NCBI GenBank assembly: GCA_010645155.1
Contig: CM021321.1
Location: 2,145,655-2,209,654, forward strand
Length of the DNA: 64,000 nucleotides
Direction: 5' to 3'
DNA from: Tigriopus japonicus
Lineage: Eukaryota > Arthropoda > Copepoda > Harpacticoida > Harpacticidae
Shown here: piece by piece, positions 22,446-34,144 of the stretch
Layout of the letters: each line of letters begins with the position of its first letter
How positions within the stretch are numbered: the first letter of the stretch is position 1
Translations under genes and position numbers: made by a program
Notes under the pieces: generated by a model
Databases searched by the model: none
What the model saw: only the letters and a program-made list of their open reading frames with translations
Told to the model about the DNA's origin: nothing

Positions 22446-23297
22446 TTACGTCTTCATTGTCAGCTTCTGCAACAGATCTAGAATATCGTTCAATTTACGA
22501 TCTTGTTCGAGTTTCACCTCATCAATCCGGTTCATGATCCTCCGCTCCATAGCTTCCAACCGATCATTCAATTCTTGCCTGGTCTCTGACTTTCCATCAC
22601 CATTACTATCAGTCTTCGCTCCATTTGCTCCACTCATCCTTGACATTTGAGCCATATTCATGATTTGAGGCAAAACCCCGCCCAAAGGGACCGACCCAGT
22701 CCCACCCCCATGGGTCGATTGCATCGTCTCGAACACGCGTTTGAACTCTAAAGCTTTATCTGACAGTTCCATGTTCTCCAACATGGCGTTAATCTTTTGG
22801 CAATCAAACGAAGACGATTTCACGCTCTCTTTGGCGCCGGATTTGACCAGCAAATGGCACGCCAAGATCCAACATGATCGCGATAACAAGCCCATACATT
22901 TAAATTTGAGTCGATACACGGGTTGAGTCGTCAAGGTCAGATCGATCAGATAGATTTTGAACTCATCATCCGAATCGGGCAAAAGTTTGCCCGCCGAACT
23001 CTGTAGATATTGACCATCCGATTGGTAAATCTCGACCCATCGAGCTTCGGAGACTAATATCACGCGATGGATGGTCTTCCCATGGGACTCTGGCAGACCC
23101 AGACTGAAGGATAGAGGATCGGATTCGTGCTCGGGGCCCAAAAATTGGCAACAATGGTCCATGGCAATGTCTTGCTCGGGATCGAACGCGAAATCAGAGG
23201 ATTCCGGATGGAATTGGACGCAATCGCGGAATTGAGCGGGATCAAAATCCCATGAGGATTCCGGGGGTGAACCCTCGTCCCATGATAAACGGTCCAT
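22446..23297 (-). CDS. probable PAAT / C10orf88 homologue
   Basis: This is a single exon. The frame is open from 23444, but the likely start is the internal ATG at 23297 (MDRLSWDEGS), which follows a hydrophobic, intron-like stretch, giving 283 aa. The central part HRVILVSEARWVEIYQSDG, the following YLQSSAGKLL and the beta-rich block after it resemble the PAAT-like domain of human C10orf88. That protein is described as an ATPase binding mitochondrial ABC transporters ABCB7, ABCB8 and ABCB10. The C-terminus has a Gly-rich linker and a charged coiled coil (ELNDRLEAMERRIMNRIDEV). I rate the family assignment as moderate because it rests on remembered pattern and not on an alignment. Its start faces WDR43 about 500 bp away, so the two may share a divergent promoter. 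Confidence 0.5.
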   Translation of the reverse strand: MDRLSWDEGSPPESSWDFDPAQFRDCVQFHPESSDFAFDPEQDIAMDHCCQFLGPEHESDPLSFSLGLPESHGKTIHRVILVSEARWVEIYQSDGQYLQSSAGKLLPDSDDEFKIYLIDLTLTTQPVYRLKFKCMGLLSRSCWILACHLLVKSGAKESVKSSSFDCQKINAMLENMELSDKALEFKRVFETMQSTHGGGTGSVPLGGVLPQIMNMAQMSRMSGANGAKTDSNGDGKSETRQELNDRLEAMERRIMNRIDEVKLEQDRKLNDILDLLQKLTMKT

Positions 23298-23797
23298 GGT
23301 AGGTTTAGGGCGAAATATGAAGATCAATCCAATCCCCAAGTTTTTTACACATGTTTTGATTTCCGACTTTCGAACGTTTCCAACACCCTGGTTGGATTGT
23401 TTATTATTTTTCTGAATTCCGGAGATCATCAAAAGGTGACGCAAAAAATCATAGCTTTATATGAACTGTAATTCAGAAAACTCTGAATGGATCAAAAACT
23501 TTATGACCGGGGTACTCGCTCGTTGCAAAGACGTTGAAACGGCATTTTGAATGGACATTATTATTCTCACTCGTAAAATTTTCGTCAAAATTTTCGCTAA
23601 TCCAATTTTCCCCACTTATACACTAGTCACACTGTCACCAAACTCAACTGCACGTGGAAAATCTGGACCTGCTCATTTCGGCGATTGTGATCTTGGATCG
23701 CGTTTGGATCCCCGCCCAAACCGCCCTCGATTGTCCGGATTGGATAATAGGCGTGTTACACACCATTGTTAGCTAACTGTGACTGTGAATTCAAAGT
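23298..23797. promoter_or_regulatory. putative divergent promoter between PAAT-like gene and WDR43
   Basis: Two genes start in opposite directions from this 500-base gap. No TATA box is obvious at either end. The right half is more GC-rich than the left. The promoter role is inferred from gene arrangement only. Confidence 0.35.
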
Positions 23798-26306
23798 ATG
23801 CCGGCAGCCGCCAAGATGGAGGCGGGACAACGTGAGCCTGCCTCAACATCCTCATCCTCGTGGTTAGGCGAGGTCTATCGGTTCACTGAGGATGCCTCGG
23901 CATCGCATTTGGGTCTCATCACGCCGGATGGACGACTCAAGGTCTTTGATCGAAGTCTGAACGCGCTCAAGGCCGAATTTCTACCCACGTCGCATCTGAC
24001 GGCCGCGTGTTCGGCTTTAGCTTGGCGACCGGAGCAAACTCAGAGCCAAAAATCGCCCAAAAGGTGAGTGGGCCGTGTAATTCAAGGGGTTTAGACGGCT
24101 TATTGGTCTCTTTGCGTTATAGGAATCGCAAGCGAAAGAGCTCGTTGTCGTCCTTGACGAACGGCGTGGAGGGTTCCGATTGTGGAAACCGAGCTAAACT
24201 CGATCATGTGGCCATTGGCACGGCTGATGGCTCCATCGTCATCTATTCGTTGGTGTTGGGACAAGTCAAACACAACGAGGCCAAGGTCCACGCCTCCAGG
24301 GTGAATGACTTGGTAAGTCCATCTTTTTGGAAGATCCAGGGCTACGTTGGCTAAAGATGACATTCATGATTTCTAGGTTTGGAACACCGGTGGCAGTGAG
24401 GTGTTTTCTTGCGACGAAGCCGGTTTTATTGGACAATTTCAAGCGTCAAAAGCCGTGTTCTCCAAGTTTAAGTGCGGCAGCAAGAAAACCCCACTCTTCT
24501 CGATTCGTCTTCATCCTCAAGGGTCCAGCGTGATCGTGGGCTCCAAATCTCAGATGATTTGGGTCGATCTCGAGTCTCGAAAGCCTTTGCGAACGTTTGT
24601 CGACCATCAAGGTGACATTCGAACCTTGGCTATCTTCAACACACCTTCGTCGGCCTTCGTGTGTGCCAGTGGTTCGAGCGAAAGAGACTTGACCGTGTCA
24701 GTGTGGAAACTGGATGCGGATGAATTATCGCATGATGTGCCCGAGGTGATGCTCAACGCCAATGAAACGGTTCATACCATTTGCGTGGGGCAATCGACTC
24801 ACAATGAAGTCGGGAGTGGGGTTAAGATTGGTTGTGTCACGACCAATGGGGTGTTTCATTGTTTCGAATATGACCCGGAGAGCAAACGCAAAAAGACCAA
24901 GCTCCTCAAGCCCAAATTAACCATTCAGGTAAGGGTGATTTGGTTTGAGAAACGCGAAATGGTTCGTATTGTAACAATGTTCTTTTGTTTAAGGTGGCCA
25001 CGGGCAAAGATAAATCAGAAGGTAATAAAGTGGTCCCCTTGCCTGTACTGGGTGCTACCGTGACCGATAATAAAGTGTTCCTCGTCCATGGCAGTCATTC
25101 TCGGCCTGCTTTTGAGGAATGCGACTACGATCAAATGGATAAAGTGACATGTCTCGTCCGGACACTCAATACCAATCCCGCCCAAATCCAAAGTGGCACG
25201 AAAGTGACGGTAAGTGTGATCTATAGTAGTTATGCCCCTTGAAAATCGATGTTACAGCTTTTATTCACCCTCAGGTTCCGGATTCCACCTCCTCCAAGGA
25301 CGTAGTAGTCATTGGACCTGGCGCATCCATGGCCAAGGCCACACTAAGAAAACGAAAGACATCAGTTAGCGACAAAATCGAGGACTTGCCCATGATCGAA
25401 AGGTAGGAGAGTTGCCCTTTTCCTTCTTGTATCTTCTATAATTAAAACTGGTTATGTTTTATGTTTGATTTAGATTACGCCTGTTGTCTAAGGAAACGGA
25501 TCATGTAACCACGCCACCGAGGACAGATTCAGTTCTTCAGCTTCTGCTCCAAGGATTGCACAATCAAGATAGACGCATTTTGGATTCCGTCTTGGACCGC
25601 GCAGATCTGGACATGATTGACAAAACGGTGCAAAAACTCCCAGTCGAGGGTGTTATCCCGCTGATCCAAGAACTCCATCATTACATCCAGGTAAAGTTCG
25701 GAATCGTCATCAATGAGATTATACACTCCCTAGTTGCCAACGTTTTACTATTGATTTGATGCTTGAAATAGGGTCGTGGGATGGTGAATAGCTCCCATTC
25801 CAAATGGTTGAGGTCGGTCCTGCAACACCACACTTCGTTTCTAATGAGTAATCCGCATTGTCAAGAGCTCCTTGGACCCGTTTATGCCATGCTGGAAGCG
25901 CGAACTCGACATTATGCGCCTTTGGCTCAACTCAAAGGCAAATTGGACATCCTAACCAAACAGATTACCATGAAACCCGAAGAGAGAAAGTCCATGGACG
26001 TGGCCAAAGAGGCATTGTTATGTGAGTCAACACTAGTGCCAGATCAAGGCGAAAAAGAGCTTGAAATGATGCATGGTTTCTTATTTCATTTTAGCATATA
26101 AGGATGACTCGTCGGATGATCAATCCGATATTATGGATGAACTTCTTCCACCTCCATCCGACATGGAGGATAATTGGAAAATCAACAATGAGGATGAAGA
26201 TGAAGATTCTGATGAAGACGACGAGGAGCAAGCTAATGGGGAGGATAATGATGAGGATGACGACGAGGAGGATGAGGACGAGGAAGAAGACATGGAAAGT
26301 GATTGA
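23798..26306 (+). CDS. WDR43: small-subunit processome protein WDR43 (UTP5)
   Basis: Eight exons: 23798-24063, 24123-24312, 24377-24928, 24994-25209, 25275-25402, 25474-25690, 25772-26021 and 26095-26306, giving 676 aa (human 677). WDR43/Utp5 belongs to the t-UTP/UtpA complex that links RNA polymerase I transcription to early 18S rRNA processing in the nucleolus. The N-terminal half forms a WD40 propeller (SVIVGSKSQMIWVDLESRK, KPLRTFVDHQGDIRTLAIF). The C-terminal half contains the UTP12-type helical domain (SVLQLLLQGLHNQDRRILDS, QHHTSFLMSNP). The tail is a very acidic Asp/Glu run, as in the human protein. All introns are 59-81 nt with GT-AG ends and consistent phase. It is convergent with SPCS1, with stops 256 bp apart. 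Confidence 0.93.
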
Positions 26307-26562
26307 AACCTCGAACACTGCACATTTATGTAAATCCTATCGCGAATATTTTTTGAGCTATACATGCAGTTCATGTGATGATGATCAATTCCTTACCCTC
26401 AAATAACAAAATTTCATGCCATTTGAAGTTTCTTTTTTTCCAACCTAAAATTGGTCGTTTCAATTATTCGAGCAACATCAAAAAGGATTCGCGTAGACTC
26501 GGATATCCGACGATAAGACAGTTCAGCGTAATTTTATTTGTTGATAAATTAGTTCCAAGGTT

Positions 26563-27450
26563 CTATTTCTTTTTCTTGGGCTTGGAATCGGTCGTGTCTG
26601 GATCGGGTCGGGCCTTCTGCCACTTGACACTCTTTAATCGATAGAACGGCCATGGTGGAACGGTGAGCTGAAAAGTTGGAAAACGAAAAGCAATAGAATA
26701 ACATCAATTATTAACCACTTTTTAATCAAAATGGTCGTGTCGTTAAAGATAAAACTACTATTTTGGGGGGCACTTTCGTTAACTTTTACCCTAAATTGAG
26801 GAATCATGCAGAAAAGACCCTACTAAATTTTGCTTCCTACTTGAAATTTTTTTTACATAAAAAAAAGAATACAGTCAAGAGTTAGATATCTGACATAAAT
26901 GATGACAGAATTGCCTCTTGCAAAATTTACATCCACTTTATGCTTCTATCAATTGTACATTTAAGATTAATTTCCAATACAAGATATACCTTCCGACGTA
27001 CAATTCAATCCGTCAACGTCAAAGCTAGATATCGTGCAACAATTCTCTCCATTGGAATAGCTCTTGATTTCAAAATACTTTGCCGCCGACAGAAGTATAT
27101 TTTTTCTACATAAAGCAACTCGCGATGTGAGAATAACGAAACATCCAACTTTGATTGTACCTTTCCTATACTGTATGTATATAGTTGATCATAGATTTGG
27201 TCTTACCAACGTGGACAAAGCCAATCCAGCTCCCAGGATATAAACCGTCTGCGAAAATTGCTGGATGATGTATCCCCAAACGAGTCCCACCACGCCAAAC
27301 AAAAACACGATGATCCGCGAAAGATTTTCGGCGCGAGCCTGACCTTCAAAGTCCTATCCGGAAAAAAAGAACATTGATGAAACAGCCTGGTCCAACATCC
27401 AATGATTCCTTACTTACCATGTGAGTGGGGATGGAACGGAGAAACTCCAT
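26563..27450 (-). CDS. SPCS1: signal peptidase complex subunit 1 (SPC12)
   Basis: Three exons on the minus strand, 27450-27418, 27353-27207 and 26667-26563, give 94 aa (human short form 102). The exons are too short to stand out as ORFs. SPCS1 is a non-catalytic ER membrane subunit of the signal peptidase complex. The first exon reads MEFLRSIPTHM, the second begins DFEGQARAENL and continues with the first membrane span and a second span after GYIIQQFSQTVYIL. The third contains LTVPPWPFYRLKSVKW, matching the human LTLPPWPIYR block. A Lys-rich tail (KPKKKK) could face the cytosol. Introns are 64 and 539 nt with clear GT-AG borders, both phase 0. The larger intron shows no embedded element. Confidence 0.92.
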
Positions 27451-28341
27451 GATTCTTGATGATTCGGCGATGTACAAATGAACTCACTGAGGCAGTTGGG
27501 CTGGCAGGTTCACCGGATGGTCGAAGAGGATGGGCCGACGATGTTTTGTCTGGCTGGCTTTGAACTTGACGTGGACCACTAAGTGACGTTGTGGAAGAAG
27601 AACAAGGGAGCCCAAAGAAAGCGAAACCTTGAAACAACGAAGGCTTGAAAAGATTTAAAAGTCGATTCGAACACGGACAAATTTTTGTTCATGCGTGATC
27701 TATTTGAGAGAAGAGACGGATTGATGTTGGAATTTGAATGAAAAGTAATTTTTAATTAGAGTGAATGAGGATTGAGAGGGTAAAATAAAAATGAGGAATG
27801 AGGTTAGCGCTACATTTTAGTTGAAGATTCTCAACCTCTTATATTACGACAAGAAATGTTTGAAGTGGAAGTTGTGCCCAAGGAGAAACTTTTTGTTATA
27901 ATTGTAATGATTTAAAATCACTTGGTCAGGAAATTATCTGTTGTAACTTCATAAACTTCATTCCCTTTCAAAATGGGCATTAAATTACATTTTGGACTCT
28001 TTGTTTCAAACAATTTTCATGATTCAGTCCCCAAGCACTTTAAATTTTATTATGGAGCTCTTTATTATTTGTGCACAAAAAGTACGGACAAAATTAACGA
28101 TTTTTTGAACTCATTTTCAAGGTCAGACGGGTTTGAAATTGATCAATTCTGTCCATTAATGTTTGGGATTATCCTTTGACATGCTCAACCGCGTGAATTT
28201 TCTAATTTATATACAATTTGAATGAAGATGGCGAAAATCTTCAAGATACTAAAAATTCACACAATTCAGTCATAAATAACTTGCAACGAAATTGCAAGTA
28301 ACAAAAATAAAATACACAGGAACGCTGCTATTGTAATGCCT
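27451..28341. other. intergenic, nothing recognised
   Basis: This runs from the SPCS1 promoter side to the nested transposons. It is AT-rich, with only short open frames and no recognised motif. Confidence 0.5.
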
Positions 28342-28518
28342 CAAAATACTGTAGTGATGTGTTTCGAACCAGGAGTGCAGCCAGTTTTGACACGGAAGTT
28401 TATCGCTGTTAAAAAGGGCAAGTTGTATCGAACTTTTTGAAAAGACGTACATGTAACCAGGGACCAATTTGGCAACACTCGAACTAGTTCGATTTCGAGT
28501 TTAATGGATAGTTATAAT

Positions 28519-31500
28519 TAAGGATGTCATTCTATTGCACAAAAAATGGCCTAAATTGCGCAAAACATTGCACAAAAAACGGCAAAAATTTCACTGAACA
28601 TTGCACAAAACCTCCATCCTGGGGAAAATCTTTTTGAATGGTCTTAAATGGGGCTTGCAAAGTTAATTTGCTGTTACATCTTAACAATAAAGTGTTGCAT
28701 TGAATTCTGGGAAACCATCTATGAACAAAGGTGGATGGGTGCTTGTTTGTAAACAAAAGGATTTTTTGTTGTTTAGCTTTTCTAAGAATCTCTCGTTACA
28801 CAAGCCTTTGAACGTTTCACACGAGTTTGAGAAAAGTACAATAGATGGCGTTAGGAGTAAATTGTGGCTTTTGACTAGTGATGTGTTTCGAACCGGGAGT
28901 GCTGCCATTTTTTACTCTGAAGTTTATCATTGTTGATTAGGGCAGATTGTTTTGAACGTTTTTAAAAAGACCTAAACAGGGACCAATTTGGCAACACTCG
29001 AACTAGTTCGATTTCGAGTTCCATCAGTAGTTATACTTTTGGATTTCGAGTTGGCAGTGCTGCCATATTTTATGGCGTCTCTAGTTGAGAAGATTAGTTG
29101 GGGGTCAACTTTTTGACCTTAAAATCCAAAGTGGCAAAACTCGACCAAAAATCCAACTCGAAACACATCAGTACTTTTGACTCGAATTATTCAGGGCTCG
29201 AAAATTTGATATTGAAGCCAAATACGAATGCATAAGTATCAACTACTGAAAGAGTTCAATCTGATTTTCAATTTGTTCAATCATTTTTGCGCGCGAGAAT
29301 TCGTTGTGACTGCCAATTCAGGTAAAACACTTTTTGTCACTTTTGTTTTGTTTGTCACTTCTGCGAAAAATCCGTTCGTTTATAGAGAATATCCAAAAAG
29401 TGAGCCTGTTATTGAAAACTTCAGGCCTGGGGTGCCATCAAGATCCATGGCATTGGTGGCAGTTCTAAAAGATTGAACAGATTGAAATCAAATTAAATCC
29501 ATCACTAGTATGAACTTGAGGCAAACTTTAATGACTCAGTGAAAAGTTTTAACTCCAAGATAACTCGGAATGCACTTTCCAATGTGCTGCCATCAAACTG
29601 CGTTAAGATATATTTATCATTATGCAATGTAAGAACTGCCAAAGCCCATAAAGTTGTCGTCTGCTTCCCTATTGGCAAGCGCACAGCTCATGTTTACAAA
29701 AATCCGCTCGTCAGCTGCCCTCGTTGGAGGCTTGTCAACAAATCTCAAATGCTGTTCCTTCCTGTATGCGAGTGCTGTTGCTTTGTGCTGAAATTGCTTG
29801 TATTGATCTAAAACAAGTAACTTATGTCAATAACAGAGCAATGGTCCTAGAAATTATATGTTTGAGAAATAGTCATGATAAACAAGTTCCAGATTATATT
29901 AATGATGTGGTTCCTAAAAACTATCTAAGTAACTTCCAGATCGAAAGTTGCAAAGATGTGTTTAATGTTTAAATATGGTGGGAAGGGGTTTTTTCTTTGG
30001 TGTTTTATAGTTAGTTTACATCCTTCTTGGTGCTGATATTACTCGAAGCTAAAACTTCATGCTAAATTTCCAATGTTGGGGGACATTTATTCCATTTCTT
30101 TTAGTTTAATTTCCACCCCAGCATTCTTAGTTAGCATTCTTTATCGCTAAGTAATTTCAACAAGGCATTTTACATGTCAACTTTAACATGATTTTCATTG
30201 AGGGTCAATGTAACAACCGTGCTTCTTACTGTAAATGAAGTTCGCATTACTTATCAAATGCTTTTTGTTTCTACTCAATTGTTCTCAAACCACATGATAG
30301 CACATAATGAAAATGGCATTGCACAACAGGATCTTCATTTTCTTGATATACATTTTCAGACAAAATATTGCACATATTTGCAATTATTATCAAGAACTTG
30401 TCTTTTTTATTTAAGTTGCATTAAGAAAAAAATCATTGCTCAGTTATTAGCCTCTCATATGTAAAAAAAAAACAAGCTGGAAGCCAACAAAAATGAAGCA
30501 ACAGATCGTGCAAAGGTTATCCTTCCATATTGCCCAAAAACATTGAAATCAGTTATGGCTACAAAGGACATATTTTGATTCGCTTTCAAGAAGAACAAGG
30601 CTAACTTTCTTATTTAATAACCTCAAGATGGGTGTACCAATTTGCACAGAAAAAGGATATTGAAGTCTACAAATTGTTGCGATGAGATAGGCATGGAACA
30701 TGGACGAGCAAGCAATTAGTCATTCTATTTCATCATTTGTTTAATTTCTATTCAATTCAAATTTTGAGAAAACTAAGTTGTTTCAAACAATTATCTTTTC
30801 AAAAGTTCAGATTTTTGCTCTTTGCTTTTGTTCCTTGCCCAATTCAAGACTCTTATATTATATCGCATCATTATCCTACTCAGTCACAAGTTACAATGGC
30901 GTTTGCAAATTTCAAGTATCAAATGTGGTAAAAAAAATCATTTCCGAAACAAAACAGAACTAGGTATAAGCTTTAATTTGCCTTCATTGCGTTTTGTTTG
31001 GTTTTATCTTTTGACAGCCTTCATCAGATCCAACGATTGTTCACTATTGTTTAATGATATGCACAATACATTTCAATATTTTTTCTATCTTTCTTTATTT
31101 TCATAACTGAAAGTCTATACTGAATATCTCTAGGTCTTTCTACCCATTTGGAAGCCTTCATCAACTCATTTTACGGAAATTCGTCAAAATTTGGTCCAAC
31201 TTTTCACCACATGACCCTAAATCAACGAGCGGATGAACAGCAATCACTCGAAGCCTTGTTTTGAATTTTCAAGCGCTCTCGCGCCGGCCCGAAATCAGCT
31301 AGGGCTACTTCAACTTGGCAATGCGACTGAAATATTTGGCACTAGTTTAGCCACTTAGAATAATTGTTGTACTCAAAACCAGTTTTTGCACCAAAGGAAC
31401 AGGTTTCTGGCGGGAATCTCGGGAAAATGCATGAAAATTGCTAAAAATTGCACAAAACCTGAAAAATTGCAAAAAATGGAAATAAACGGGAAAATTGCAA

Positions 31501-31532
31501 AAAGTTGCATTTACTAGAGAATGACATCCCTG
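28519..31532. mobile_element. 3.0-kb hAT-like transposon inserted in the MITE
   Basis: The right end, read inward on the minus strand, is CAGGGATGTCATTCT. The left end is TAAGGATGTCATTCT, a diverged copy. The insertion is flanked by GTTATAAT (28511-28518) and GTTATAAA (31533-31540), a 7-of-8 match; 8-bp duplications and CAGGG-type ends are hallmarks of hAT elements. Subterminal regions hold repeated ATTGCACAAAA-like units on both sides, as expected for transposase binding sites. No intact transposase was recognised. One exon-like frame (31134-31264, after TATCTCTAG, ending TGA) reads LSTHLEAFINSFYGNSSKFG and onward. Other frames inside are short and look decayed. Confidence 0.7.
28876..29173. 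mobile_element. intact 298-bp hAT-type MITE with 8-bp duplication
   Basis: The left end is TAGTGATGTGTTTCGAACC; the right end, inverted, is TACTGATGTGTTTCGAGTT. The target duplication CTTTTGAC is perfect at 28868-28875 and 29174-29181. Internally it includes ACTCGAACTAGTTCGA, a palindrome, and a GGCAGTGCTGCCA block. It belongs to the same family as the split element 28350-31687 and sits inside the 3-kb transposon, so it inserted later than that transposon. It has no coding capacity. Confidence 0.88.
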
Positions 31533-31695
31533 GTTATAAAAATGGATTTCGAGTTGGCAGTGCTGCCATATTTTATGGAAGATAAGGTCTATTGGCTGTT
31601 GAAAAGTTTAGTTGCTGTCAGATTGTTGACCCTAAAAACCAAAATGGCAAAACTCTGCCAAAAAATCCAACTCGAAATACATCAGTACAAAATAC

Positions 31696-33304
31696 CAAAA
31701 TATTACTTGTGCCTCCCTTTTAACTAAGGACTGTATTTTTCCCATTGCACTAGTCTTCATTTATTACGGCGAATTAACAACAAAGGAACTTTTTTTTGTC
31801 TTGGGAGGTTTTTTTAAAAAAATGTACTCCATGAAGTCTCAGTCGTCTCACCTTTTTAAATTCGTTTCATCCTTCAAAACGAAGAGGTTTTTTTCATTGC
31901 AATCCCACATTATTGCTCAATATGTTGTTAAGACAAGATAGCTTTTTTTAAAAAAAAATTGGGCCAAAATGGCATTGGTTTATCATTTTGAAGGTATTTT
32001 TACCGTGTACGATTTGAAAAAGGGGCAAAATCAGTATGGCTTATGATGGCCGTTCATCACACATTCAAAGATCAGAAATTCAAAGCAAAACTCATAGTAA
32101 AACTGAACAACAAAACAATAATTGAACGAAAGAAAATATTGTCGTTATTAACTCAAAAAGGATGTTAATGTTTTCGACATGTTAAAAATCGCACAATTGA
32201 CCCTCTTTTAAATAAACGGCTACTTTTAAAAAAGTCCGAAACAAACTCCAATTAATTTGAATTATCAAGGGTTTTCTCTTCAGATTTAAGGGTAAAAGCA
32301 TTTGCATTAAATTTTCAGGCTCAGAAATGGTTTGGCTCTGATACCAAAAAAGATGGATTGTTGTGTGACAAAAGATCGTAATTTACCCTTTCATGTGTTA
32401 AATATTTCCTTGAAAGCTTTTTTTAATTTATCAGACAATCTTAACCGTTTAGTACGCAGCGAGTGTACGCAGTTGTTTGAAAGGATTGGTAAGACTTCTA
32501 TCAGCAGCTTTTTAAGTTTTATTTAAAAACTTTGGGCCAATATTAGCATTAAGTCATTTTTGACCTTTTCAATGCCTTATCAAGCTTTTTCTTTCATTCC
32601 AGGAAGTTTTGCTCACTTTGTGTTGCAAAATTTTGCCTGAAATCAGATTTTTGAAACATCGTCTTTTTTCAATAGAGTCTCATGATTCAAAACGTGGAGT
32701 GTACACAGTACTAAGATACCCTTTCTATGATGTAAGTTCTTTCGCTTTTTATGAAAGTTTTATCAGTGTTTGGTATTTCTTTTTCATTTCATTCTAGAGC
32801 CATTTATTCTAGCTTCAAAAGTTGTGTTCTTGTAAAGCACCAAAATTGCATTGGTTTGTCACAACGATGTCCAAAAGTCCACATGTCTGAAAGCTTCACC
32901 AACTCCTTTTTGAATGTCTGAAATTGGTCGCTCTGATTTCGTTGACTTCAATCCTTCTTCCTCTTGCCTTCTCCTTTTCCCCTTCCTCATATGTAGAGGG
33001 TGACTTATTTTGAAACTTAACTTGACATTCTAAACCTGTAATAACTTTAAAACGAGGCAAAAATATTGATGTCCTTAAAATTTAAGACTGTTTTTTGATA
33101 CAATAATTAACAATATGCTGTTAGCTGCTGCCAATTTTAAATCACTTGGGATGTACAAGAGGTATTCAAACTTAGCACAATGAAGAGCGTTTTTTAGGGA
33201 TTTCTCTCCTTCTACACTCCAAGAAATGCGATAAATGCCGCTTGAGGTCGCTTTTTTCGACTGTCAATTGTTTTGTGAGGTCTTGGCCGGTCTTGCTATA
33301 ATGG
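31696..33304. other. intergenic, nothing recognised
   Basis: Very AT-rich sequence with poly-T runs and short frames. No repeat ends, domains or RNA genes were recognised. Confidence 0.5.
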
Positions 33305-33595
33305 GCCCCAAAAAAATGTCAGCGTAAATCCTCTGCCGCCAGCGCCTCCTGTTTTCAGACTCGTGTGCTTGCCAAATGGGGATTTTTAATTCCACTTTTT
33401 GGCACTATTTTACTAGATGGTGATATTTTGTCAGTAGCGTTGTTTCACTAAAATGTCACAAGTTTTGGTTGGATATTGACACTGGAAAATATTTGCTATT
33501 TCGCCAAAATGTAAAATTTCCGATCTGGCAACTGTGCTCAAAAAGACCACGAGAGGTGCTGGCGGCAGAGGGTTTATGCTGACATTTTGTGGGGC
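33305..33595. mobile_element. long-inverted-repeat (foldback) element
   Basis: The first ~50 bases (GGCCCCAAAAAAATGTCAGC through CTCTGCCGCCAGCGCCTCC) reappear inverted at about 33547-33595. The similarity continues more weakly towards the centre (TTGCCA.AT.GG.A..TTTTA). The whole 290 bp could fold into one hairpin. Flanking target duplications are not evident. It has no coding capacity and is probably a MITE of undetermined superfamily. Confidence 0.7.
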
Positions 33596-33817
33596 TTCTG
33601 TGTAAAACTGGCAATCTAGGGGTTGGATTGTATGTATCAATTCTACATTTTTTCAAATGGGATGAAAAAGACAAACTTTCCGGTTGATCAAATTCTTCTT
33701 TTGTCACTCGTTGTTATCATGGCTGCATTAGCATTATTTCCTGAGATCGATGTATGAGTCGACTTCTTTTCGGAGATGTTTCCATTAGGTCTTACATAAG
33801 TTCATGGTCGTTTGAAG

Positions 33818-34144
33818 TAGTGATGAACAAAAAGCGCTTTCGGGGAAATTTGGTTTCGGTTATGTCTACCGAAACCGAAGGCAGACATAAGAAATGAAAT
33901 TTCTTGGTCTAAAAAAACTCTGAAACTTGATTGATTTGATTTTTTAAATATTTGTGATTGCCCACCTTCGAACACTTGAGACTGTTTTGAATTTGAATTG
34001 AGAACACACTATCTATAATAGTAAATTCTATTTTGAATTATGTATGCAGTATTTCTCATGCATTATTTAACCGAAGGAGCCAGCTGATTTTGGTTTCGCG
34101 TAAGCCCTCTTTCGGTCGAAACTTTCGGTTCCGGTTCATCACTC
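33818..34144. mobile_element. putative TAGTGATGAAC inverted-repeat element
   Basis: It begins TAGTGATGAAC followed by GCTTTCGG and TTTCGGTT blocks. It ends with the inverted CCGGTTCATCACT preceded by CTCTTTCGGTCGAAACTTTC. The ends share the TAGTGATG start with the other MITEs in this window. The flanking 8-mers (GTTTGAAG and TCTATCAC) do not match, so the boundary or history is uncertain. Confidence 0.5.

Larger units (their letters stand above)
28350..31687. mobile_element. hAT-type MITE split by a 3-kb insertion
   Basis: The left half (28350-28518) starts TAGTGATGTGTTTCGAACC and the right half (31533-31687) ends with the inverted relative TCGAAATACATCAGTA. The flanks carry the same 8 bases, CAAAATAC, at 28342-28349 and 31688-31695. 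This shows that the halves, 3 kb apart, are one insertion. The intact relative at 28876-29173 shows the expected continuous sequence across the break. Two extra bases (TG) lie between the left duplication and TAGTG. Confidence 0.8.

Noticed and set aside
23298..23444. N-terminal 49-residue extension of the PAAT-like protein
   Set aside because: It is hydrophobic and Asn/Lys-rich, unlike the rest of the protein, and the ATG at 23297 begins the acidic sequence expected. It is treated as 5' leader.
26091..26374. Antisense frames rich in Ser or Ile/Val opposite the WDR43 C-terminus
   Set aside because: These are mirror images of the acidic GAT/GAA/GAC codon run in WDR43.
33818..34144. Confident 8-bp target duplication for this element
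   Set aside because: The flanking 8-mers do not match, so only the inverted ends are claimed.
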